A stretch of DNA of 64,000 bases from Bathymodiolus brooksi (lineage: Eukaryota; Mollusca; Bivalvia; Mytilida; Modiolidae). Shown in pieces: positions 40,212 through 52,850 of this stretch. The number at the start of each line of letters is the position of its first letter. The first letter of the stretch is position 1. The position numbers and the translations under genes were made by a program. The notes below the pieces were generated by a model. That model did not search any database. It was not told the DNA's origin and saw nothing but the letters and a program-made list of their open reading frames with translations. The stretch covers positions 682,001 through 746,000 of the forward strand of contig OY804578.1 in assembly GCA_963680875.1 (NCBI GenBank), read 5' to 3'.

Positions 40212-43200
40212 TGATTACTTGTTCACTAAACTACAGTACTACATGACAGGACAAGGTGAATAATCCATTCAGTCCCACATCTAACTCGACTGATTCCTTG
40301 TTCACAAAACTACAGTATTACATGACAGGACAAGGTAAATAAACCACTCAGTCCCACATCTGACTCGGCTGATTGCTTGTTCGCAAAACTAAAGTATTAC
40401 ATGACAGTACACAGTAAATAAACCACTCAATTACACATCTGACTCGACTGATTCCTTGTTCACTAAGCTACAGTACTACATGTCAGGACAAGGTATATAA
40501 ACCACTCAGTCCCCCATCTTACTTGGCTGATTCCATGTTCACTAAGCTACAATACTACCTAACAGGACAAGGTAAATAAACGGCTCAGTCCCACATCTGA
40601 CTCGGCTGACTCCATGTTCACTACACTACAGTACTACATGACAGGACAAGGTAAATAAACCACTCAGTCCCATATCTGACTCGGCTGACTCCATGTTCAC
40701 TAAACTACAGTACTAAATGACAGGACAAGGTAAATAAACCACTCAGTCCAACATCTGACTCGGCTGATTACTTGTTCACTAAACTACAGTACTACATGAC
40801 AGTACAAGGTGAATAATCCACTCTGTCCCACATCTGACTCGACTGATTACTTGTTCACTAAGCTACAGTACTACATGTCAGGACAAGGTAAATAAACCAC
40901 TCAGTCCCACATCTGACTCGGCTGACTCCATGTTCACTAAACTACAGTACTACATGACAGGACAAGGTAAATAAACCACTCGCTTCCACATCTGATTCGG
41001 CTGATTACTTGTTCACTAAACTACAGTACTACATGTCAGGACAAGGTAAATAAACCACTCAGTCCAACATCTCACTCGGCTGATTACTTGTTCACTAAAC
41101 TACAGTACTACATGACAGTACAAGGTGAATAATCCACTCGGTCCCACATCTGACTCGGCTGATTACTTGTTCACTAAACTACAGTACTACATGTAAGGAC
41201 AAGGTAAATAAACCAATCATTCCCATATCTGACTCGGCTGATTACTTGTTCACTAAACTACAGTACTACATGACAGTACAAGGTGAATAATCCATTCAGT
41301 CCCACATCTAACTCGACTGATTCCTTGTTCACAAAACTACAGTATTACATGACAGGACAAGGTAAATAAACCACTCAGTCCCATATCCGACTCGGCTGAT
41401 TGCTTGTTCGCAAAACTACAGTATAACATGACAGGACAAGGTAAATAAACCACTCAGTCCCACATCTTACTTGGCTGTTTCCATATTCATTAAACTACAG
41501 AACTACATGACAGGATAAAAGTAAATAAACCACTGAGTCCCACATCTGACTCGGATGATTACTTGTTCACTAAACTACAGTACTACATGACAGGACAATG
41601 TGAATAATCCATTCAGTCCCACATCTAACTCGACTGATTCCTTGTTCACAAAACTACAGTATTACATGACAGGACAAGGTAAATAAACCACTCAGTCCCA
41701 TATCCGACTCGGCTGATTGCTTGTTCGCAAAACTACAGTATAACATGACAGGACAAGGTAAATAAACCACTCAGTCCCACATCTTACTTGGCTGATTCCA
41801 TATTCACTAAACTACAGTACTACCTAACAGGATAAGGTAAAAAACGGCTCAGTCCCACATCTGACTCGGCTGACTCCATGTTCACTAAACTACAGTACTA
41901 CATGACAGGACAAGGTAAATAAACCACTCGGTTCCACATCTGATTCGGCTGATTACTTGCTCACTAAGCTACAGTACTACATGTCAAGACAAGGTAAATA
42001 AACCACTCAGTCCCACACCTGACTCGGCTGATTACTTGTTCACTAAACTACAGTACTACATGGCAGTACAAGGTAAATAAACCAATCATTCCCACATCTG
42101 ACTCGGCTGATTACTTGTTCACTAAACTACAGTACTACATAACAGGACAAGGTGAATAATCCATTCAGTCCCACATCTAACCTGACTGATTCCTTGTTCA
42201 CAAAACTACAGTATTACATGACAGGACAGGGTAAATAAACCACTCAGTCCCACATCTGACTCGGCTGATTGCTTGTTCGCAAAACTAAAGTATTACATGA
42301 CAGTACACAGTAAATAAACCACTCAATTACACATCTGACTCGACTGATTCCTTGTTCACTAAGCTACAATACTACATGTCAGGACAAGGTATACAAACCA
42401 CTCAGTCCCCCATCTTACTTGGCTGATTCCATGTTCACTAAGCTACAATACTACCTAACAGGACAAGGTAAATAAACGGCTCAGTCCCACATCTGACTCG
42501 GCTGACTCCATGTTCACTAAACTACAGTACTACATGACAGGACAAGGTAAATAAACCACTCAGTCCCATATCTGACTCGGCTGACTCCATGTTCACTAAA
42601 CTACAGTACTACATGACAGGACAAGGTAAATAAACCTCTCAGTCCCACATCAGACTCGGCTGATTACTTGTTCAGTAATCTACAGTACTACATGACAGTA
42701 CAAGGTGAATAAACCACTCGGTCCCACATCTGTCTCGGCTGATTACTTGTTCACTAAGCTACAGTACTACATGTCAGGACAAGGTAAATAAACCACTCAG
42801 TCCCACATCTGACTCGGCTGACTCCATGTTCACTAAACTACAGTACTACATGACATGACAAGGTAAATAAACCACTCAGTCCCACATCAGACTCGGCTGA
42901 TTACTTGTTCACTAAACTACAGTACTGCATGACAGTACAAGGTGAATAATCAACTCTGTCCCACATCTGACTCGACTGATTACTTGTTCACTAAACTACA
43001 TTACTACATGTCAGGACAAGGTAAATAAACCATTCAGTCCAACATCTGACTCGGCTGATTACTTGTTCACTAAACTACAGTACTACATGACAGTACAAGG
43101 TGAATAATCCACTCGGTCCCACATCTGACTCGGCTGATTACTTGTTCACTAAACTACAGTACTACATGTCAGGACAAGGTAAATAAACCACTCAGTCCCA

Positions 43201-43290
43201 TATCCGACTCGGCTGATTGCTTGTTCGCAAAACTACAGTATAACATGACAGGACAAGGTAAATAAACCACTCAGTCCCACATCTTACTTG
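40212..43290 (+). repeat. 44-monomer-offset HOR segment, right copy
   Basis: This is the partner of 36,734-39,812. The roughly 400 bp between the copies (39,813-40,211) carry the ACTATATGTAAGG and GGCTGTTTCC monomers also found at 35,760-36,200. From about 42.9 kb the copy shares ACATTACTAC and AACCATTCAGTCC with 34.0-34.1 kb. It is therefore a mosaic of two source segments, as gene conversion or successive unequal exchange would produce. Confidence 0.9.
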
Positions 43291-45240
43291 GCTGATTCCA
43301 TATTCACTAAACTACAGTACTACCTAACAGGATAAGGTAAATAAACGGCTCAGTCCCACATCTGACTCGGCTGACTCCATGTTCACTAAACTACAGTACT
43401 ACATGACAGGACAAGGTAAATAAACCACTCGGTTCCACATCTGATTCGGCTGATTACTTGCTCACTAAGCTACAGTACTACATGTCAAGACAAGGTAAAT
43501 AAACCACTCAGTCCCACACCTGACTCGGCTGATTACTTGTTCACTAAACTACAGTACTACATGGCAGTACAAGGTAAATAAACCAATCATTCCCACTTCT
43601 GACTCGGCTGATTACTTGTTCACTAAACTACAGTACTACATGACAGGACAAGGTGAATAATCCATTCAGTCCCACATCTAACTCGACTGATTCCTTGTTC
43701 ACAAAACTACAGTATTACATGACAGGACAGGGTAAATAAACCACTCAGTCCCACATCTGACTCGGCTGATTGCTTGTTCGCAAAACTAAAGTATTACATG
43801 ACAGTACACAGTAAATAAACCACTCAATTACACATCTGACTCGACTGATTCCTTGTTCACTAAGCTACAGTACTACATGTCAGGACAAGGTATATAAACC
43901 ACTCAGTCCCCCATCTTACTTGGCTGATTCCATGTTCACTAAGCTACAATACTACCTAACAGGACAAGGTAAATAAACGGCTCAGTCCCACATCTGACTC
44001 GGCTGACTCCATGTTCACTAAACTACAGTACTACATGACAGGACAAGGTAAATAAACCACTCAGTCCCATATCTGACTCGGCTGACTCCATGTTCACTAA
44101 ACTACAGTACTACATGACAGGACAAGGTAAATAAACCTCTCAGTCCCACATCAGACTCGGCTGATTACTTGTTCAGTAATCTACAGTACTACATGAGAGT
44201 ACAAGGTGAATAAACCACTCGGTCCCACATCTGTCTCGGCTGATTACTTGTTCACTAAGCTACAGTACTACATGTCAGGACAAGGTAAATAAACCACTCA
44301 GTCCCACATCTGACTCGGCTGACTCCATGTTCACTAAACTACAGTACTACATGACATGACAAGGTAAATAAACCACTCAGTCCCACATCAGACTCGGCTG
44401 ATTACTTTTTCACTAAACTACAGTACTGCATGACAGTACAAGGTGAATAATCAACTCTGTCCCACATCTGACTCGACTGATTACTTGTTCACTAAACTAC
44501 AGTACTACATGTCAGGACAAGGTAAATAAACCACTCAGTCCAACATCTGACTCGGCTGATTACTTGTTCACTAAACTACAGTACTACATGACAGTACAAG
44601 GTGAATAATCCACTCGGTCCCACATCTGACTCGGCTGATTACTTGTTCACTAAACTACAGTACTACATGTCAGGACAAGGTAAATAAACCAATCATTCCC
44701 ACATCTGACTCGGCTGATTACTTGTTCACTAAACTACAGTACTACATGACAGGACAAGGTGAATAATACATTCAGTCCCACATCTAACTCGACTGATTCC
44801 TTGTTCACAAAACTACAGTATTACATGACAGGACAAGGTAAATAAACCACTCAGTCCCATATCCGACTCGGTTGATTCCTTGTTCGCAAAACTACAGTAT
44901 TACATGACAGGACAAGGTAAATAAACCACTCGGTTCCACATCTGATTTGGCTGATTACATGTTCACTAAGCTACAGTACTACATGTCAGGACAAGGTAAA
45001 TAAACCACTCAGTCCCACATCTGACTCGGCTGATTACTTGTTCACTAAACTACAGTACTACATGACAGTACAAGGTGAATAATCCAATCTGTCCCACATC
45101 TGACTCGACTGATTACTTGTTCACTAAGCTACAGTACTACATGTCAGGACAAGGTATATAAAACACTCGGTCCCACATCTTACTTGGCTGATTCCTTGTT
45201 CACTAAGCTACAGTACTACATGTTAGGACAAGGTAAATAA
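43291..45240 (+). repeat. Domain II satellite, right part
   Basis: Only 79-bp monomers are present. The block up to about 44.7 kb follows 34.3-35.7 kb (CTTTTTCAC near 44407 and 35397, AGTACTGCATG near 44423 and 35413). After about 44.7 kb the monomers are more singular: GAATAATACATTC, GGTTGATTCCTTG, TGATTTGGCTG and TATATAAAACACTCGG. They lead into domain III. Confidence 0.8.
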
Positions 45241-48200
45241 ACCACTCAGCCCCAGATCTCACTCGGCTGAATCCATGTTCACTAAACTACAGTACTACAT
45301 GACAAGACAAGGTAAATAAACCACTCAGTCCAACATCTGACTCGACTGATAACGTGTTCACTAATCTACAGTACTACATGACAGGGCAAGGAATATAAAC
45401 GCTCAGTCCCACATCTTACTCGGCTGATTCCATATTCATTAAACTACAGTACTACATGACAGGATAAAGGTAAATAAACCACTCAGTCCCCCATCTTACT
45501 TGTCTGATTCCATGTTCACTAAACTACAGTACTACCTAACAGGACAAGTTAAATAAACCGCTCAGTCCCACATCTGACTCGGTTGACTCCATCTTGACTA
45601 AACTACAGTACTACATGACAGGAAAAGGTAAATAAACCACTCAGTCCCACCTCTGACTCGGCTGATTACTTGTTCACTAAACTATAGTACTACATGACAG
45701 TACAAGGTGAATAAACCACTCAGTCCCACATCTGACTCGGCTGACTCCATGTTCACTAAACTACAGTACTACCTAACAGGACAAGGTGAATAAACGGCTC
45801 AGTCCCACATCTGACTCGGCTGACTCCATGTTCACTAAACTACAGTACTACATGACAGGACAAGGTAAATAAACCACTCAGTCCCACCTCTGACTCGGCT
45901 GATTACTTGTTCACTAATCTACAGTACTACATGATAGTACAAGGTGAATAATCCACTCTGTCCCACATCTGACTCGGCTGATTACTTGTTCACTAAACTA
46001 CAGTACTACATGTCAGGACAAGGTGAATAATCCTTTCAGTCCCACATCTAACTCGACTGATGCCTTGTTCACAAAACTACAGTATTACATGACAGGACAA
46101 GGTAAATAAACCACTCGGTCCTACATCTGTCTCGGCTGATTACTTGTTCACTAATCTACAGTACTACATGACAGTACAAGGTGAATAAACCACTCGGTCC
46201 CACATCTTTCTCGGCTGATTACTTGTTCACTAAGCTACAGTACTACATGTCAGGACAAGGTAAATAAACCACTCAGTCCCACATCTGACTCGGCTGAATC
46301 CATGTTCACTAAACTACAGTACTACATGACAGGACAAGGTAAATAAACCACTCAGTCTCACATCAGACTCGGCTGATTACTTGTTCACTAAACTACAGTA
46401 CTACATAACAGTACAAGGTGAATAATCCACTCTGTCCCACATCTGATTCGACTGATTACTTGTTCACTAAGCTACAGTACTACATGTCAGGACAAGGTAA
46501 ATAAACCACTCAGTCCAACATCTGACTCGACTGATAACGTGTTCACTAATCTACAGTACTACATGACAGGGCAAGGAATATAAACGCTCAGTCCCACATC
46601 TTACTTGGCTGATCCCATATTCATTAAACTACAGTACTACATGACAGGATAAAGGTAAATAAACCACTGAGTCCCACATCTGACTCGGCTGATTACTTGT
46701 TCACTAAGCTACAGTACTACTTGTCAGGACAAGGTATATAAACCACTCAGTCCCCCATCTTACTTGTCTGATTCCATGTTCACTAAACTACAGTACTACC
46801 TAACAGGACAAGTTAAATAAACGGCTCAGTCCCACATCTGACTCGGCTGACTCCATGTTCACTAAACTACAGTACTACATGACAGGACAAGGTAAATAAA
46901 CCACTCAGTCCCACATCAGACTCGGCTGATTACTTGTTCACTAAACTACAGTACTACATGACAGTACAAGGTGAATAATCCACTCTGTCCCACATCTGAC
47001 TCGGCTGATTACTTGTTCACTAAACTACAGTACTACATGTCAGGACAAGGTAAATAAACCACTCAGTCCAACATCTGACTCGGCTGATTACTTGTTCACT
47101 AAACTACAGTACTACATGACAGTACAAGGTGAATAATCCACTCGGTCCCACATCTGACTCGGCTGATTACTTGTACACTAAACTACAGTACTACATGTCA
47201 GGACAAGGTAAATAAACCAATCATTCCCACATCTGACTCGGCTGATTACTTGTTCACTAAACTACAGTACTACATGACAGGACAAGGTGAATAATCCTTT
47301 CAGTTCCACATCTAACTCGACTGATTCCTTGTTCACAAAACTACAGTATTACATGACAGGACAAGGTAAATAAACCACTCGGTCCTACATCTGTCTCGGC
47401 TGATTACTTGTTCACTAATCTACAGTACTACATGACAGTACAAGGTGAATAAACCACTCGGTCCCACATCTTTCTCGGCTGATTACTTGTTCACTAAGCT
47501 ACAGTATTACATGTCAGGACAAGGTAAATAAACCACTCAGTCCCAGATCTCACTCGGCTGAATCCATGTTCACTAAACTACAGTACTACATGACAAGACA
47601 AGGTAAATAAACCACTCAGTCCAACATCTGACTCGACTGATAACGTGTTCGCTAATCTACAGTACTACATGACAGGGCAAGGAATATAAACGCTCAGTCC
47701 CACATCTTACTTGGCTGATTCCATATTCATTAAACTACAGTACTACATGACAGGATAAAGGTAAATAAACCACTCAGTCCCCCATCTTACTTGTCTGATT
47801 CCATGTTCACTAAACTACAGTACTACCTAACAGGACAAGTTAAATAAACCGCTCAGTCCCACATCTGACTCGGTTGACTCCATGTTGACTAAACTACAGT
47901 ACTACATGACAAGAAAAGGTAAATAAACCAATCAGTCCCACCTCTGACTCGGCTGATTACTTGTTCACTAAACTATAGTACTACATGACAGTACAAGGTG
48001 AATAAACCACTCAGTCCCACATCTGACTCGGCTGACTCCATGTTCACTAAACTACAGTACTACCTAACAGGACAAGGTGAATAAACGGCTCAGTCCCACA
48101 TCTGACTCGGCTGACTCCATGTTCACTAAACTACAGTACTACATGACAGGACAAGGTAAATAAACCACTCAGTCCCACCTCTGACTCGGCTGATTACTTG

Positions 48201-51200
48201 TTCACTAATCTACAGTACTACATGACAGTACAAGGTGAATAAACCACTCGGTCCCACATCTGTCTCGGCTGATTACTTGTTCACTAAACTACAGTATTAC
48301 ATGTCAGGACAAGGTAAATAAACCACTCAGTCCCACATCTGACTCGGCTGACTCCATGTTCACTAAACTACAGTACTACATGACAGGACAAGGTAAATAA
48401 ACCACTCAGTCCCACATCAGACTCGGCTGATTACTTGTTCACTAAACTACAGTACTACATGACAGTACAAGGTGAATAATCCTCTCTGTCCCACATCTGA
48501 CTCGGCTGATTACTTCTTCACTAAACTACAGTACTACATGTCAGGACAAGGTAAATAAACCACTCAGTCCAACATCTGACTCGGCTGATTACTTGTTCAC
48601 TAAACTACAGTACTACATGACAGTACAAGGTGAATAATCCTCTCGGTCCCACATCTGACTCGGCTGATTACTTGTACACTAAACTACAGTACTACATGTC
48701 AGGACAAGGTAAATAAACCAATCATTCCCATATCTGACTCGGCTGATTACTTGTTCACTAAACTACAGTACTACATGACAGTACAAGGTGAATAATCCAC
48801 TCTGTCCCACATCTGACTCGGCTGATTACTTGTTCACTAAACTACAGTACTACATGTCAGGACAAGGTAAATAAACCACTCAGTCCAACATCTGACTCGG
48901 CTGATTACTTGTTTACTAAACTACAGTACTACATGACAGTACAAGGTGAATAATCCACTAGGTCCCACATCTGACTCGGCTGATTACTTGTTCACTAAGC
49001 TACAGTACTACTTGTCAGGACAAGGTATATAAACCACTCAGTCCCCCATCTTACTTGTCTGATTCCATGTTCACTAATCTACAGTACTACCTAACAGGAC
49101 AAGTTAAATAAAAGGCTCAGTCCCACATCTGACTCGGCTGACTCCATGTTCACTAAACTACAGTACTACATGACAGGACAAGGTAAATAAACCACTCAGT
49201 CCCACATCAGACTCGGCTGATTACTTGTTCACTAAACTACAGTACTACATGACAGTACAAGGTGAATAATCCACTCTGTCCCACATCTGACTCGGCTGAT
49301 TACTTGTTCACTAAACTACAGTACTACATGTCAGGACAAGGTAAATAAACCACTCAGTCCAACATCTGACTCGGCTGATTACTTGTTCACTAAACTACAG
49401 TACTACATGACAGTACAAGGTGAATAATCCACTCGGTCCCACATCTGACTCGGCTGATTACTTGTACACTAAACTACAGTACTACATGTCAGGACAAGGT
49501 AAATACACCAATCATTCCCACATCTGACTCGGCTGATTACTTATTCACTAAACTACAGTACTACATGACAGGACAAGGTGAATAATCCTTTCAGTCCCAC
49601 ATCTAATTCGACTGATTCCTTGTTCACAAAACTACAGTATTACATGACAGGACAAGGTAAATAAACCACTCGGTCCTACATCTGTCTCGGCTGATTACTT
49701 GTTCACTAATCTACAGTACTACATGACAGTACAAGGTGAATAAACCACTCGGTCCCACATCTTTCTCGGCTGATTACTTGTTCACTAAGCTACAGTACTA
49801 CATGTCAGGACAAGGTAAATAAACCACTCAGTCCCAGATCTCACTCGGCTGAATCCATGTTCACTAAACTACAGTACTACATGACAAGACAAGGTAAATA
49901 AACCACTCAGTCCAACATCTGACTCGACTGATAACGTGTTCACTAATCTACAGTACTACATGACAGGGCAAGGAATATAAACGCTCAGTCCCACATCTTA
50001 CTTGGCTGATTCCATATTCATTAAACTACAGTACTACATGACAGGATAAAGGTAAATAAACCACTCAGTCCCCCATCTTACTTGTCTGATTCCATGTTCA
50101 CTAAACTACAGTACTACCTAACAGGACAAGTTAAATAAACCGCTCAGTCCCACATCTGACTCGGTTGACTCCATGTTGACTAAACTACAGTACTACATGA
50201 CAGGAAAAGGTAAATAAACCACTCAGTCCCACCTCTGACTCGGCTGATTACTTGTTCACTAAACTATAGTACTACATGACAGTACAAGGTGAATAAACCA
50301 CTCAGTCCCACATCTGACTCGGCTGACTCCATGTTCACTAAACTACAGTACTACCTAACAGGACAAGGTGAATAACCGGCTCAGTCCCACATCTGACTCG
50401 GCTGACTCCATGTTCACTAAACTACAGTACTACATGACAGGACAAGGTAAATAAACCACTCAGTCCCACCTCTGACTCGGCTGATTACTTCTTCACTAAT
50501 CTACAGTACTACATGACAGTACAAGGTGAATAAACCACTCGGTCCCACATCTGTCTCGGCTGATTACTTGTTCACTAAGCTACAGTATTACATGTCAGGA
50601 CAAGGTAAATAAACCACTCAGTCCCACATCTGACTCGGCTGACTCCATGTTCACTAAACTACAGTACTACATGACAGGACAAGGTAAATAAACCACTCAG
50701 TCCCACATCAGACTCGGCTGATTACTTGTTCACTAAACTACAGTACTACATGACAGTACAAGGTGAATAATCCACTCTGTCCCACATCTGACATGGCTGA
50801 TTACTTGTTCACTAAACTACAGTACTACATGTCAGGACAAGGTAAATAAACCACTCAGTCCAAAATCTGACTCGGCTGATTACTTGTTCACTAAACTACA
50901 GTACTACATGACAGTACAAGGTGAATATTCCACTCGGTCCCACATCTGACTCGGCTGATTACTAGTACACTAAACTACAGTACTACATGTCAGGACAAGG
51001 TAAATAAACCAATCATTCCCACATCTGACTCGGCTGATTACTTGTTCACTAAACTACAGTACTACATGTCAGGACAAGGTAAATAAACCACTCTGTCCCA
51101 CATCTGACTCGGCTGATTACTTGTTTACTAAACTACAGTACTACATGACAGTACAAGGTGAATAATCCACTAGGTCCCACATCTGACTCGGCTGATTACT

Positions 51201-52350
51201 TGTTCACTAAACTACAGTATTTGATGTCAGGACAAGGTAAATAAACCAATCATTCCCACATCTGACTCGTCTGATTACTTGTTCACCAAACTACAGTACT
51301 ACATGACAGGACAAGGTGAATAATCCTTTCAGTCCCACATTTAATTCGACTGATTCCTTGTTCACAAAACTACAGTATTACATGACAGGACAAGGTAAAT
51401 AAACCACTCGGTCCTACATCTGTCTCGGCTGATTACTTGTTCACTAATCTACAGTACTACATGACAGTACAAGGTGAATAAACCACTCGGTCCCACATCT
51501 TTCTCGGCTGATTACTTGTTCACTAAGCTACAGTACTACATGTCAGGACAAGGTAAATAAACCACTCAGTCCCAGATCTCACTCGGCTGAATCCATGTTC
51601 ACTAAACTACAGTACTACATGACAAGACAAGGTAAATAAACCACTCAGTCCAACATCTGACTCGACTGATAACGTGTTCACTAATCTACAGTACTACATG
51701 ACAGGGCAAGGAATATAAACGCTCAGTCCCACATCTTACTTGGCTGATTCCATATTCATTAAACTACAGTACTACATGACAGGATAAAGGTAAATAAACC
51801 ACTCAGTCCCCCATCTTACTTGTCTGATTCCATGTTCACTAAACTACAGTACTACCTAACAGGACAAGTTAAATAAACCGCTCAGTCCCACATCTGACTC
51901 GGTTGACTCCATGTTGACTAAACTACAGTACTACATGACAGGAAAAGGTAAATAAACCACTCTGTCCCACCTCTGACTCGGCTGATTACTTGTTCACTAA
52001 ACTATAGTACTACATGACAGTACAAGGTGAATAAACCACTCAGTCCCACATCTGACTCGGCTGACTCCATGTTCACTAAACTACAGTACTACCTAACAGG
52101 ACAAGGTGAATAACCGGCTCAGTCCCACATCTGACTCGGCTGACTCCATGTTCACTAAACTACAGTACTACATGACAGGACAAGGTAAATAAACCACTCA
52201 GTCCCACCTCTGACTCGGCTGATTACTTGTTCACTAATCTACAGTACTACATGACAGTACAAGGTGAATAAACCACTCGGTCCCACATCTGTCTCGGCTG
52301 ATTACTTGTTCACTAAGCTACAGTATTACATGTCAGGACAAGGTAAATAA
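45241..52350 (+). repeat. Domain III cassette repeated at 2,291, 2,291 and 1,738 bp
   Basis: The CCCAGATCTCAC mark is at 45251, 47542, 49833 and 51571. The AGGACAAGTT + AAATAAACCG mark is at 45541, 47832, 50123 and 51861. The spacings are 29, 29 and 22 monomers. The first copy matches the others only to about 45,950. The second and third share about 1.7 kb (about 47,285-48,950 against 49,576-51,240). The fourth runs to about 52,350 with seven monomers (553 bp) fewer between it and the third. The cassette holds two linked odd-length units, a short GGAATATAAACGCTC monomer followed by a long GGATAAAGG monomer. Copies 3 and 4 share a TAATTCGACTG mutation (49,601 and 51,341) not in copy 2, marking them as closest relatives. 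Confidence 0.88.
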
Positions 52351-52850
52351 ACCACTCAGTCCCACATCTGACTCGGCTGATTACTTGTTCACTAAACTAC
52401 AGTACTACATGTCAGGACAAGGTAAATAAACCACTCAGTCCAAAATCTGACTCGGCTGATTACTTGTTCACTAAACTACAGTACTACATGACAGTACAAG
52501 GTGAATATTCCACTCGGTCCCACATCTGACTCGGCTGATTACTTGTACACTAAACTACAGTACTACATGTCAGGACAAGCTAAATAAACCAATCATTCCC
52601 ACATCTGACTCGGCTGATTACTTGTTCACTAAACTACAGTACTACATGACAGTACAAGGTGAATAATCCACTCTGTCCCACATCTGACTCGGCTGATTAC
52701 TTGTTCACTAAACTACAGTACTACATGTCAGGACAAGGTAAATAAACCACTCAGTCCAACATCTGACTCGGCTGATTACTTGTTTACTAAACTACAATAC
52801 TACATGACAGTACAAGGTGAAAAATCCACTAGGTCCCACATCTGACTCGG
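52351..52850 (+). repeat. Transition satellite between the two domain III HORs
   Basis: Only 79-bp monomers are present. They already resemble the 20-monomer HOR to the right: CTTGTACACTAAAC near 52542 corresponds to the same form near 54280, but at 1,738 bp (22 monomers). That is two units more than the HOR period. Local marks are GAATATTCC, GACAAGCTAAATAAACC and GTGAAAAATCC. Confidence 0.75.
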
